Assembly (NCBI GenBank): GCA_965267535.1
Contig: OZ254082.1
Span: forward strand, 2,728,001-2,792,000
Length of the DNA: 64,000 nt
Direction: 5' to 3'
Origin: CAXBNB01 sp965267535
GTDB taxonomy: Bacteria; Bacteroidota; Bacteroidia; Cytophagales; Cyclobacteriaceae
The notes beneath the pieces are model-generated. The model ran no database searches, was not told the origin of the DNA, and saw only the letters and a list, made by a program, of their open reading frames with translations. Shown one piece after another: positions 8,278 to 15,776 of the stretch. The first letter of the stretch is position 1. Every line of letters begins with the position of its first letter. Both the position numbers and the translations under genes were made by a program.

Positions 8278-8952
8278 ATGAATTCTAATCAAACAATTGG
8301 TAGATGCACCGGCCTTTTATTGTTATTCGTATTTGTAACAGGAATCCTAATATTCCAGATCCTGCAAGGCCCCATTCTTTTTTCCAAGGATTATCTAACA
8401 CACACTTCCGCTCACTCAAATCAAATAATTAGTTCGGTAGTACTCGGTATTTTCAGCGGTTCGATATCAATAGGTATAGCGGCGATCCTGCTGCCCGTTT
8501 TCAAGAAATACAGTTCCTTTTTGGCGTATTTATACCTGGCATTTTGCATCATAAATTTTTTCTCCATCATGATCGACAATGTCAGTGTAATATCCATGCT
8601 TGAAATCAGCAAAGAATATATAAACAATGAAAATAACAGTTCGCTGAAAATACTTGGAGCTGTAGCATATGAAACACACTGGTGGACGCATTATTTCTAC
8701 TTGCTAATCTCCTGCTTCCCTGTTTTCATTTTGTATTTCACCTTGTACCAGGCAAAACTGATACCCAGATTAATTTCAATCTTTGGTTTGGCAGCTGTAC
8801 TGCTTATGTTTATAGAGGAGCTATTTTCAATCTTCGGGCAAAGCATTAGTATGAACATGCTTCTACCTATTGCTCTGGTGCAGTTAGTCCTGCCGATTTG
8901 GTTAATTTTCAAAGGCCTTAATTCCTCACCCGCAGATACAGAGAGTAATTAA
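8278..8952 (+). CDS. DUF4386-like multi-pass membrane protein
   Basis: A 224-residue predicted inner-membrane protein with about six hydrophobic segments (roughly 9-30, 50-75, 80-98, 135-160, 165-187 and 192-212). The order, and the short motif RLISIFGLAAVLL before the fifth segment, recall DUF4386 proteins, whose function is unknown. The ATG at 8278 is the first start in the frame. It stands alone in the island with 300 bases of gene-free DNA on both sides, so it may be a cassette that lost its recombination sites. The family call rests on general architecture only. Confidence 0.6.
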   Translation: MNSNQTIGRCTGLLLLFVFVTGILIFQILQGPILFSKDYLTHTSAHSNQIISSVVLGIFSGSISIGIAAILLPVFKKYSSFLAYLYLAFCIINFFSIMIDNVSVISMLEISKEYINNENNSSLKILGAVAYETHWWTHYFYLLISCFPVFILYFTLYQAKLIPRLISIFGLAAVLLMFIEELFSIFGQSISMNMLLPIALVQLVLPIWLIFKGLNSSPADTESN

Positions 8953-9259
8953 ACTCCACACAATCGAATAGACAACCCGTAAGCTTTTTACTGGTTTCCC
9001 TCTCGCATGATACTGTTTTCGGATCTGGAGTTTACCGTATTTTCAGCTGGTAAAAAAACATCACAACTACCAAACAAAACATCACCCCCGTTTTTAGCAC
9101 CTCTCTCCTGCCAAAACTACTCTTTGACCCACTAGAAGCTAACAGGCATCTGCAAGATCCATTGATTACAGCGTTAGTAAAATCATATATTTTAGAAATT
9201 ATTCCTGTATATTCACAACACCACCATCAAAGTCAAACTCCTTGTTCACTGAAACAAAG
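8953..9259 (+). other. Gene-free stretch upstream of the SIR2 unit
   Basis: About 300 bases with no credible coding frame. The only notable element is AGCTAAC at 9137-9143, which is complementary to GTTAGCT at 9307-9313 in the leader repeat. The inner arms do not pair well, so a full attC cannot be claimed. Nothing else is seen. Confidence 0.3.
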
Positions 9260-9343
9260 GGTATATTTGATAAGTTAAGTAAGCGACATATGTTGCTTAT
9301 GTTATTGTTAGCTACAATTGTGACTAGGAAAGAAGAAATTGAA
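9260..9343 (+). repeat. Cassette leader repeat, copy 2 (upstream of the SIR2-like gene)
   Basis: This is the second copy of the repeat at 3529-3606. The 20-bp near-palindrome is identical (9280-9299), followed by TTATTGTTAGC (9302-9312) and AGAAGAAAT (9332-9340). Where copy 1 has the mcrB ATG, this copy has ATT (9338-9340). The SIR2 gene must therefore start at the GTG at 9320, at this ATT, or farther upstream within the repeat. Confidence 0.7.
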
Positions 9344-10348
9344 AAAGTACATGGCAATGGTTCCCATGTTTTGATATTGGGTGCTGGTGCATCCTATGCT
9401 TCAACTCTAAGGGCTCCTGAGAAGAATGGAAAAAAACTTCCTTTAATGAGTAACGTGGTTGATGTAGTTGGTTTAGACCCAATTCTGAAACACTTACCCA
9501 AACAATACCAGGAACTGAGGGAAGATTTTGAGAAGTTATATACCAATCTTTCTCTTGCTGAGAAGTTTAAATCTGAAAGAGAGGAAATAGAGGTACTTGT
9601 ATATGAATATTTCAATTCACTTGATCTACCTGAAGAACCAACGATTTACGATTACTTGATCTTGTCTCTACGGCATAAAAGGGATGTAATTGCAACTTTT
9701 AACTGGGACCCATTTTTGTACAAAGCCTATGTTCGAAATGGAGAATTTGTTAAAAGCCCAGGAATCTTATTCTTACATGGATGTGTTTCACTTGGTTACG
9801 ATAGTTCGAATGGAACCTCTGGGCCTGCGGGTTGGTACTCAAAGGCCACAAAGAATGAGTTTGTTCCCACCAAATTATTGTATCCAGTTGAAACAAAAGA
9901 CTATAACTCTGACCCTTTTATAAAAGGGCAATGGGATGCATTGGCGCATGAATTAAAAATTGCTGAAAGGGTAACAGTCTTTGGGTACTCTGCTCCAACA
10001 TCTGACGTTGAGGCCATTGAATTATTGCAGATTGCTTGGGGAAAGCCTGAGGAACGAGCAATGCAACAGTTTGAGCTTATAGATATCCGAGATGAAGAAG
10101 GAGTAAGAAACTCTTGGAACAACTTCATTCATTCGCATCATTACAATTACTCCACAGACTATTTTGACTCATCTTTGGCTCTTCATCCTCGAAGAACTGT
10201 TGAAAGCTACCATCATTGGTCTATGCCTATGACTCCAAGCGATGCATTCCAAGATGGGAATAGAATCCCAGATAACTTCAATTCCCTAGAAGAGCTTTGG
10301 AAGTGGCATGAACCATTGATTGAAGCAGAAAGGAAATTCTATGGTTAA
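9320..10348 (+). CDS. SIR2-like NAD-binding protein, probable NAD hydrolase effector
   Basis: SIR2-like domains in bacterial defence proteins hydrolyse NAD+ and arrest infected cells. Counted from the GTG at 9320 (342 residues), the NAD loop is LILGAGAS (18-25), the TFNWD motif with the family Asn and Asp is at 126-130, the catalytic-type His is in FLHGC (His153), and VFGYSAP follows at 220-226. There is no zinc ribbon, so this is the divergent SIR2_2-like group rather than a true deacetylase. The start is uncertain: the longest frame begins at 9242 but would translate the leader repeat. Its end overlaps the membrane-protein gene by eight bases, which implies a joint system. The defence role is inferred. 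Confidence 0.82.
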   Translation: MTRKEEIEKVHGNGSHVLILGAGASYASTLRAPEKNGKKLPLMSNVVDVVGLDPILKHLPKQYQELREDFEKLYTNLSLAEKFKSEREEIEVLVYEYFNSLDLPEEPTIYDYLILSLRHKRDVIATFNWDPFLYKAYVRNGEFVKSPGILFLHGCVSLGYDSSNGTSGPAGWYSKATKNEFVPTKLLYPVETKDYNSDPFIKGQWDALAHELKIAERVTVFGYSAPTSDVEAIELLQIAWGKPEERAMQQFELIDIRDEEGVRNSWNNFIHSHHYNYSTDYFDSSLALHPRRTVESYHHWSMPMTPSDAFQDGNRIPDNFNSLEELWKWHEPLIEAERKFYG

Positions 10349-11096
10349 GTTAGAATTCTTAATTGATTGGTATCATAAAGAGAACGACAGACAATCCTCA
10401 ATAAATAATTCACTGAGTATTCCCATTGGAATTCTATCAGGTTTGTTGGCCGCATTCTTCTTCTTGTCTAAAAGCTATGAATTTGGTCAAGAGACAAACG
10501 GCTTCATGAAATGGGCATTTATCGCTCTAATCATTATTTCAATTGTTTGTTGGATCGTTGTTGTTATCAACTTATTCCTTGCCTACAATAATCTGTTTAA
10601 GGGATATGAATATAAGGGAATACCTTATCCAACAGTTTTAAATAGGCAATACAAAGGCTTGGCTGACTTTGTTGATGAGAATGCGGATCAATTAGATGAA
10701 GGCATTACACCTGACAAACTATTTGACGAACAGCTAATTGATATGTTTTCTGAGTATTTGGATAGGAATATTGCCAACAACGATAAAAAATCAACCTATT
10801 TACACATAGCTAAAAAATTCCTTTTGATTTGCTTCATCTTCACAGCATTGAGCACCATTCCATTCACTGTAAATTATTTTAACTTTAAGAATGTTAAGAA
10901 GACAGAAAGCATTGAAATAAAAAACATTGATGACTTAAAAGACATTCTAAAAAATATAGAGGTCGAAAACTTGAAAATACAAAATTATGAGCGACAAGAA
11001 TCCGAAAAAACCGACTCCACCACCTCCACCACCTCCGAGATTGATAAAGGAAGGAAGACAACAACCGCCTCCCCCACCACCACCAAAAAAGAATAA
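10341..11096 (+). CDS. Three-helix membrane protein partnered with the SIR2-like protein
   Basis: A 251-residue protein of no recognised family. The N-terminus is polar (LEFLIDWYHKENDRQ), followed by a membrane hairpin (about 26-42 and 57-80), a cytoplasmic stretch of about 80 residues rich in acidic residues, and a third membrane helix (about 163-185) with a lysine-rich tail. The first ATG in frame (10341) overlaps the SIR2 stop by eight bases. A TTG at 10320 is less likely. Two N-terminal helices plus a nucleotide enzyme partner recall SLATT-type effectors, but homology is not shown. The last 36 codons are overprinted by another frame at 10987-11100, and the Ser/Thr-rich tail may simply reflect that. 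Confidence 0.75.
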   Translation: MVKLEFLIDWYHKENDRQSSINNSLSIPIGILSGLLAAFFFLSKSYEFGQETNGFMKWAFIALIIISIVCWIVVVINLFLAYNNLFKGYEYKGIPYPTVLNRQYKGLADFVDENADQLDEGITPDKLFDEQLIDMFSEYLDRNIANNDKKSTYLHIAKKFLLICFIFTALSTIPFTVNYFNFKNVKKTESIEIKNIDDLKDILKNIEVENLKIQNYERQESEKTDSTTSTTSEIDKGRKTTTASPTTTKKE

Positions 11097-11100
11097 GTAA
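10987..11100 (+). CDS. Overlapping 37-residue proline-rich micro-ORF
   Basis: This frame starts with ATG inside the membrane-protein gene, in the +1 frame, and stops four bases after that gene's stop. The product begins MSDKNPKKPT, has seven prolines, then RLIKEGRQQ, then seven prolines again, and ends KKNK. Two clean polyproline runs with charged linkers look like a real small linear-motif protein (SH3-like ligand style). They would require EF-P for translation. It could instead be a by-product of a low-complexity tail. Spacing to the attC-like site is six bases. Confidence 0.4.
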   Translation: MSDKNPKKPTPPPPPPPRLIKEGRQQPPPPPPPKKNK

Positions 11101-11106
11101 AAAGTA

Positions 11107-11222
11107 GCTAACAAACACTAAAATGAATATGCGGACTGAGCTATTTAATAGGTCATTGCCAACTAGAAACCTCGGTGCTTCTAGCAACTGGGTCGCATAT
11201 TCATTTTAGTTGGGCGTTAGGT
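11107..11222 (+). repeat. attC-like recombination site 2
   Basis: The left core GCTAAC (11107-11112) and right core GTTAGGT (11216-11222, a perfect GTTRRRY) bracket a flawless 17-bp inverted repeat: 11117-11133 pairs with 11194-11210. A 60-base loop separates the arms. The cores are set off from the stem by 4-5 unpaired bases (AAAC on the left, TGGGC on the right), as in attC sites. It follows the SIR2 unit by a few bases and precedes the next ATG by 11 bases. Site 1 has a different arm sequence but the same layout, which is the attC pattern: structure conserved, sequence not. Confidence 0.65.
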
Positions 11223-11233
11223 CATATTGAGTC

Positions 11234-11974
11234 ATGGAAAAATATTTGAATCCGATTGCTGAAAGAGATAGCCCTGACTCAGGTAAGTTTGCTACTCCGA
11301 AAGATGTCTATCCGATAAGGAAGGAGTTTAACTTTTACTGCCCAGACCATAATTGCCTAGATCCGGAAAGAAAATTATTTCCAGCAAAGTCAAAGCTCGG
11401 AAACTATTTCTTTAAGCACAATAATAACTATGGACACGATATCCGTCCAGAAACCTTGCTCCATAAGCTTTCAATTAAATGGTTTAAGGGTAAGGGAAAA
11501 TTTGAAATTCCAAGTTTTCAAGTAGAGAACAAGGTTACTAATCAACAATTGGTTTCAATTGATTCAGAACTAACAGAGTTGGAATATAGAAGACTCGAAC
11601 GAATAATTCCTGATGTCAAACTGACAACAAATAACGGTTTTCAATTTGCAATTGAAATAGTTGTAACTAGTGACTTGAGTGAAGAAAAAATAAAGCTTAT
11701 TGAACAGTTTAACTTGCCTACAATTAGGATAGACCTAACGAAATTTTATGAAGAAAACACTGATAAGTGCAGGGTTGATTATGACTTTGTAACTGCTAAG
11801 TTAGACGAACTTTTAAGCGATATAAGGCTAAAAAGCTGGGCTGTTCTTCCAAAATATTCTGAAACCAAGGGGAAACTAGAATTAACTGGGAAGCCAAAAA
11901 CTGATAATACAGGTTGTCTTATCGGATTGGTTTCTGTCGGATTAATATATCTATTTAACAAATTAAAAAAATAA
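11234..11974 (+). CDS. CoiA-like protein with a possible PD-(D/E)xK nuclease fold
   Basis: A 246-residue protein. The first half has an YPIRKEFNFYCPDHNC segment and FKHNNNYGHDIRPETLLHKLSIKW, the layout of the CoiA-like family, where this region holds a small zinc-like or helical element. The middle (RIIPDVKLTTNNGFQFAIEIVVTS) matches the strand order of PD-(D/E)xK nucleases, with Asp in PDV and Glu in AIEIV. The lysine of the motif is not obvious, so catalysis is doubtful. A short hydrophobic C-terminus (CLIGLVSVGLIYLF) could anchor it to the membrane. It starts 11 bases after attC-like site 2 and is probably the last cassette. Its role is unknown. Confidence 0.6.
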   Translation: MEKYLNPIAERDSPDSGKFATPKDVYPIRKEFNFYCPDHNCLDPERKLFPAKSKLGNYFFKHNNNYGHDIRPETLLHKLSIKWFKGKGKFEIPSFQVENKVTNQQLVSIDSELTELEYRRLERIIPDVKLTTNNGFQFAIEIVVTSDLSEEKIKLIEQFNLPTIRIDLTKFYEENTDKCRVDYDFVTAKLDELLSDIRLKSWAVLPKYSETKGKLELTGKPKTDNTGCLIGLVSVGLIYLFNKLKK

Positions 11975-12053
11975 AGCATGGCCCAATCAAATACACGCCC
12001 GTAAGTTGTAAGCCCACGATACACCCCTCCCATCAGGCTCATTTTTAGCTCCT

Positions 12054-12086
12054 AAAAAAACTGCCCGTGATTTCTCAGCGGGCAGT
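12054..12086 (-). terminator. Rho-independent terminator of the Gfo/Idh operon
   Basis: ACTGCCCG (12060-12067) pairs with CGGGCAGT (12079-12086). On the minus strand the hairpin is followed by seven Ts. It lies 33 bases after the stop of the leftward oxidoreductase gene. Confidence 0.9.
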
Positions 12087-12118
12087 CTCATAACTATAAC
12101 AAATGAATATTGGTTAAA

Positions 12119-13519
12119 CTACCGGCTCATCAAATACGCCTGAGTGGTTACATAATATTTTGCCAGCATATTTGGTACTTCCCAGTCTGGAAGCTTGCCT
12201 TGCTTTAGGTATTCCAGGTATTTTTCAGTTACCTGAGTAAAGTGTGCTTCATGACCCAGCTTGTACTGGTCGGGTATATTTACCTGCCAGCCATTGGCTG
12301 TTTTGCTCACTCCAACTCCCGGGTACTGCTTGTTTACCTCAGCTATGGCCTTGTCCAGTTGCTCTTTGAAGTCGGTCTGCTCAACCACAGGCTCTACATA
12401 GAGCGTGGGCTTATACTGCTGCTCTGCTCCCTGCCGGATTACCAGGTTGCTCTTCGTTCCTCTCATGATAGAGTAGTGCGTATCTTTGGCTCCTTCAGGT
12501 GCCTGAAAATTCCAAATCACTGAAGCTTTCGCATGAATGCCCTTTAGCTTATAGTTTATTTCGCCATTGGAGTATACATGCAACTGTCCATCCTTCACAT
12601 CCTGCTGCAGGTAGTCGGGAAATTCGCCCATGCCGGTTACTTTCTCAAACTGGCCGGCAGTAAGCTTCGTGGGCCAGCGTCTGGCCGAAAGCATTTCTAT
12701 GTCCCGGGTATAATCGATAACCTGCTCCGGAAAGCACTCCCACTGAATCAGATCTACCAGGTGGGTGTTTACATCTACCACACCCTCTCCCTGCTGGGTA
12801 ACGTCAAAAAACCACGCCGGTCTGATCAGCGGTGCTCCCGACACATACTTAAAAAAGTGGTGCACACTTTCCTTGGTCACAGCCGGATTGTCGAGCGAAC
12901 CTTTTTCGAGCTCACCAAATACACCCGGCATCTGCGAGAGTGTTTTTTGGAGAATGGTCGTAATCTCATAGCGCTCTGTCATGATGTCGTAAAGCAAAAC
13001 GCCCTGCTTTTCAGCTTCAGCAAATGCTGCTTTCAGTTCATCAAATTCGTCGGGAGCTATGATCATCGGTTTATCGGCCAATACATTGATGCCCGCTTGC
13101 ACAGCCTTGGTAATGTACTCTGCTTTTCGTGCGTTGTTGCCCGACACCACCATCACATTACCGGGCCTTTCGGCCACCATTTTCTCAAAAAAATCGTCAC
13201 CTCTGTATACCTCTTCCTTCCAGCGGGTAGGATTATCCTCTCTGCTGTTGAATCGTGCTATCCTGTCCAGGTGTCCTTCCAGGTCAGGGCCGGCAGGTGC
13301 ATATACATGCACTGTAGGGTCTACCTCATCGTACATATACTTTTGTACCAGCGCCGCATGAAAATGCCCCGGATCCAGTGTCATCAGCTTCACTTCTCCG
13401 GCAGCTCCGGTAAACGACTTAGCTTGCGTTTGCTCCATTTTCTTTTGTTTGCCCGATGGCTGGCAGGCCATCAGACCAGCCATCAGAAAACCGAATACTA
13501 ACTTTTTTGTAACGATCAT
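12119..13519 (-). CDS. Gfo/Idh/MocA-family oxidoreductase, lipoprotein
   Basis: A predicted NAD(P)-dependent sugar or cyclitol oxidoreductase on the periplasmic or outer face. The signal peptide ends in a lipobox at Cys19 (GLMAC). The protein differs from the classical pattern in its Rossmann opening (VKLMTLDPGHFHAALV) and has LADKPMIIAPDEF, the Gfo/Idh lysine-proline motif. The C-terminal half is the substrate-binding domain. It is the last gene of a leftward operon, five bases after a second Gfo/Idh gene. Pairs of secreted Gfo/Idh proteins with ThuA and PmoA-like neighbours are common in glycan-degrading Bacteroidota. The substrate is unknown. Confidence 0.85.
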   Translation of the reverse strand: MIVTKKLVFGFLMAGLMACQPSGKQKKMEQTQAKSFTGAAGEVKLMTLDPGHFHAALVQKYMYDEVDPTVHVYAPAGPDLEGHLDRIARFNSREDNPTRWKEEVYRGDDFFEKMVAERPGNVMVVSGNNARKAEYITKAVQAGINVLADKPMIIAPDEFDELKAAFAEAEKQGVLLYDIMTERYEITTILQKTLSQMPGVFGELEKGSLDNPAVTKESVHHFFKYVSGAPLIRPAWFFDVTQQGEGVVDVNTHLVDLIQWECFPEQVIDYTRDIEMLSARRWPTKLTAGQFEKVTGMGEFPDYLQQDVKDGQLHVYSNGEINYKLKGIHAKASVIWNFQAPEGAKDTHYSIMRGTKSNLVIRQGAEQQYKPTLYVEPVVEQTDFKEQLDKAIAEVNKQYPGVGVSKTANGWQVNIPDQYKLGHEAHFTQVTEKYLEYLKQGKLPDWEVPNMLAKYYVTTQAYLMSR

Positions 13520-13524
13520 ATCCC

Positions 13525-14928
13525 TTAGTATTTGATATAGTTGGTGCCATAAGGGTAACGCTGCGGCCTGCTCAGCATAGAGTTAGCCAGGTCGTCGTTT
13601 TTAAACCTCTCTTTAGTAGGATCCCACTCCAGCTTTCTGTCCAGCTTCATGGCTATATGGCTGATCAGACATACGGTGCATGCTCTATGGCCTATTTCTA
13701 CCGGCGATATGGGCTCTTTTCTGGTTTTGATACACTCCAGCCAGTTGCCATGCTGTTCTTCACTTCTGTAAAGTTTTATTTCATTGTCTTTGATTTCAGA
13801 AGTCAGAATTTTAGGATCACTGGCATTGAGGGCTTTAGCGCTTTTCTCTTTCGATACCGGGTCACTGGCAGAAGCCGTATAGTTACCCCTTGACACGAAA
13901 ATCCAGCCGTCTTCTCCTTCGTAGCGAATACCATTGGTATATCCGCCGCTGGTGTACATGGTAATGCCGTTGGCATATTCAGCCTTCACCATAAAGTCGC
14001 CATGCACATCCCAAAAACCCGACTTGGGAAACTGAGCTACCGCCTCTACTGAGATAGGGCCTGTGTATTCAGTATCCATGCCCCAGGCTGCAGAATCGAA
14101 GTGGTGCTGTCCCCAGCCCGTAATCATACCCGCACCGTACTGCTCTTTTCGCAACCATCCCGGACGGCTATAGCCCTTTTGCGGATGTACACCCGTCTCA
14201 GTGTAGGGCACTTCAGGAGTAGAACCCAGCCACATATCGTAATTCAGCGCCTTGGGTACCGGCATTTCTTCTACTTCCGGTCCGGACGGATCACCCGGCA
14301 AGCCCACCTTCACAGTGTGTACTTTGCCTATGCGGCCATTGCGCACCAGCTCTGCAGCTATTCTAAACTGCGGCATAGACCGCTGCTGCGTGCCCACCTG
14401 CAAAATCACTCCCTGACGGTGTACTATATCGCTCAGCAAGCGCCCCTCTTCCAATGTAAGTGAGGTAGGTTTTTGTAAGTAAATGTCTTTACCGGCCAAT
14501 GCTGCCTCTATAGCCGGTTGTGCGTGCCAGTGATCAGGTGTAGAGATAAGTACTGCGTCGATATCCTTGTTGAGCAAAAGCTCGCGATAGTCTTCGTACA
14601 TCTTCACATCTACATAGCCTTTCCCCTTCTTTTTGTTGTAAAAATCCTCAACCAGCTTTTTCCCATCAGCCATACGATTGCTGTCTACATCACACACAGC
14701 GATCATTCGAGCCTGATCGTACTTGAGTGTTTCGGCTATATCGTGGCTTCTGGCTATACGTCCACAACCGATCTGCGCTACATTGATCTTGTTGCTGGGG
14801 GCGTTTTTACCAAACACACTGGACGGCACTATGGTGGGCGCAAAAAACAACCCTGCCGACCCCAGGGCTGTTTTTTTGAGGTATTCTCTGCGTCCCATTC
14901 CTTTTTTGGTTTCTTTATTTTCTTTCAT
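13525..14928 (-). CDS. Gfo/Idh/MocA-family oxidoreductase with Tat signal
   Basis: A secreted NAD(P)-dependent oxidoreductase of 467 residues. The Tat signal is GRREYLKKTALGSAG (Arg13-Arg14). The Rossmann motif is IGCGRIA, and the catalytic-type lysine lies in DIYLQKPTSL, after the STPDHWHA segment. Tat export fits folding with bound cofactor in the cytoplasm. The family acts on sugars and inositols, often in keto-sugar or deoxygenation pathways. It lies 22 bases after the ThuA gene and five before the lipoprotein paralogue, in one operon. The two oxidoreductases share little sequence apart from the fold, so they probably perform different steps. Confidence 0.9.
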   Translation of the reverse strand: MKENKETKKGMGRREYLKKTALGSAGLFFAPTIVPSSVFGKNAPSNKINVAQIGCGRIARSHDIAETLKYDQARMIAVCDVDSNRMADGKKLVEDFYNKKKGKGYVDVKMYEDYRELLLNKDIDAVLISTPDHWHAQPAIEAALAGKDIYLQKPTSLTLEEGRLLSDIVHRQGVILQVGTQQRSMPQFRIAAELVRNGRIGKVHTVKVGLPGDPSGPEVEEMPVPKALNYDMWLGSTPEVPYTETGVHPQKGYSRPGWLRKEQYGAGMITGWGQHHFDSAAWGMDTEYTGPISVEAVAQFPKSGFWDVHGDFMVKAEYANGITMYTSGGYTNGIRYEGEDGWIFVSRGNYTASASDPVSKEKSAKALNASDPKILTSEIKDNEIKLYRSEEQHGNWLECIKTRKEPISPVEIGHRACTVCLISHIAMKLDRKLEWDPTKERFKNDDLANSMLSRPQRYPYGTNYIKY

Positions 14929-14950
14929 AGTTATTGAAGTTTAAGTATAG

Positions 14951-15760
14951 TTATTCGTTTATTATCAATGTGGTAGTGGCTTTTGAATAATCTTTTTTTC
15001 CTTTTTTATCCAGTGCCCAGAGTATACCGCCCAGCAGGTGCTGCTGATAAATAGGGTCGTCATAATGCTCTATCTGATGCCCCAACGAAGTATACCACTG
15101 ACGGCCACCGTCGAACTCATGACACCAGGCTACCGGAAACCGCTCGCCGAAAATATCGAAGGGGTATTCATCGCTCTTGGGATCTTTCACTGTGGTCAGG
15201 TCTGCCGCCAGCAATACATGAATATCGGGATTTAGCTGCGTATGATAGTAGCATTCGTCGCGGGTGCGCTCGTATGTTTCAGGCAGGAAAGACGTAGACG
15301 GGTGATTCTTGTCTATAACCCTCACTGCAAAATCCTGATTGGGAGCATGCCGCTTAAACTTACCCCCGATCATCTTCCAAAACCAGGGCCAGTCGCGCTC
15401 CGATCCTGTGGCTGAGTGTATGCCTACAAAAGCGCCTCCTGCCTGTATATAGCGCTGAAACGCCAGGCGCTGTTCATCGGTATCAAACACTTCATTGTTG
15501 GTATTGGAAAAAATCAATGCGTCGTACTGCTTCAGATTTTCCTCGGTAAACAACGAAGGGTCTTCCGACACATCTACTGCTATCTTGTTTTCCGTGCAGA
15601 TTTTAGTAAGCGCTTTCACGCTGTTTTCCCTGTTTTTGTGTACAAATCCTTTTCCGTTTTTGATGTAAATCAAAACTTTCTTTGGCTTTGCCTGCATCGA
15701 AAATGTAACCATCATGCCCAACATCAGGAGGCATAAGAATAGGGTGTGCTTGTTTGTCAT
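14951..15760 (-). CDS. ThuA-like domain protein, secreted
   Basis: A 269-residue protein with a signal peptide (about 1-23) and one ThuA domain: VLIYIKNGKGFVHKN, YDALIFSNTNNEVF, GGAFVGIHSATGSE and VAWCHEFDGGRQWYTSLGH. ThuA-like proteins are glutamine-amidotransferase-like folds found in trehalose-type utilisation operons and in many secreted glycan clusters. The reaction is not settled. The gene lies 16 bases after the PmoA-like gene and 22 before the Tat oxidoreductase, so it is part of the operon. Confidence 0.88.
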   Translation of the reverse strand: MTNKHTLFLCLLMLGMMVTFSMQAKPKKVLIYIKNGKGFVHKNRENSVKALTKICTENKIAVDVSEDPSLFTEENLKQYDALIFSNTNNEVFDTDEQRLAFQRYIQAGGAFVGIHSATGSERDWPWFWKMIGGKFKRHAPNQDFAVRVIDKNHPSTSFLPETYERTRDECYYHTQLNPDIHVLLAADLTTVKDPKSDEYPFDIFGERFPVAWCHEFDGGRQWYTSLGHQIEHYDDPIYQQHLLGGILWALDKKGKKDYSKATTTLIINE

Positions 15761-15776
15761 CGTAGTATGTTTAGTC

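Larger units (their letters stand above)
3529..11222 (+). mobile_element. Candidate integrase-less gene-cassette array (CALIN-like)
   Basis: Two sites in this stretch have attC architecture, at 7300-7428 (end of mcrC) and 11107-11222 (after the SIR2 unit). All genes in it point the same way. The mcrBC and SIR2 units begin with the same roughly 80-bp leader repeat. The content is typical cassette cargo: restriction, putative defence, and small membrane proteins without clear housekeeping function. The DNA is visibly more AT-rich than the flanks. No integrase or attI was seen. The CoiA-like gene at 11234-11974 is probably the last cassette, with a lost or degenerate attC. Boundaries are approximate. 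Confidence 0.45.

Noticed and set aside
9137..9313. Third attC site upstream of the SIR2 gene
   Set aside because: The cores AGCTAAC and GTTAGCT are complementary, but the inner arms do not pair, so the case rests on seven bases.
10987..11100. Programmed frameshift joining the membrane protein to the proline-rich frame
   Set aside because: No convincing slippery site followed by a hairpin is visible, and the micro-ORF has its own ATG.
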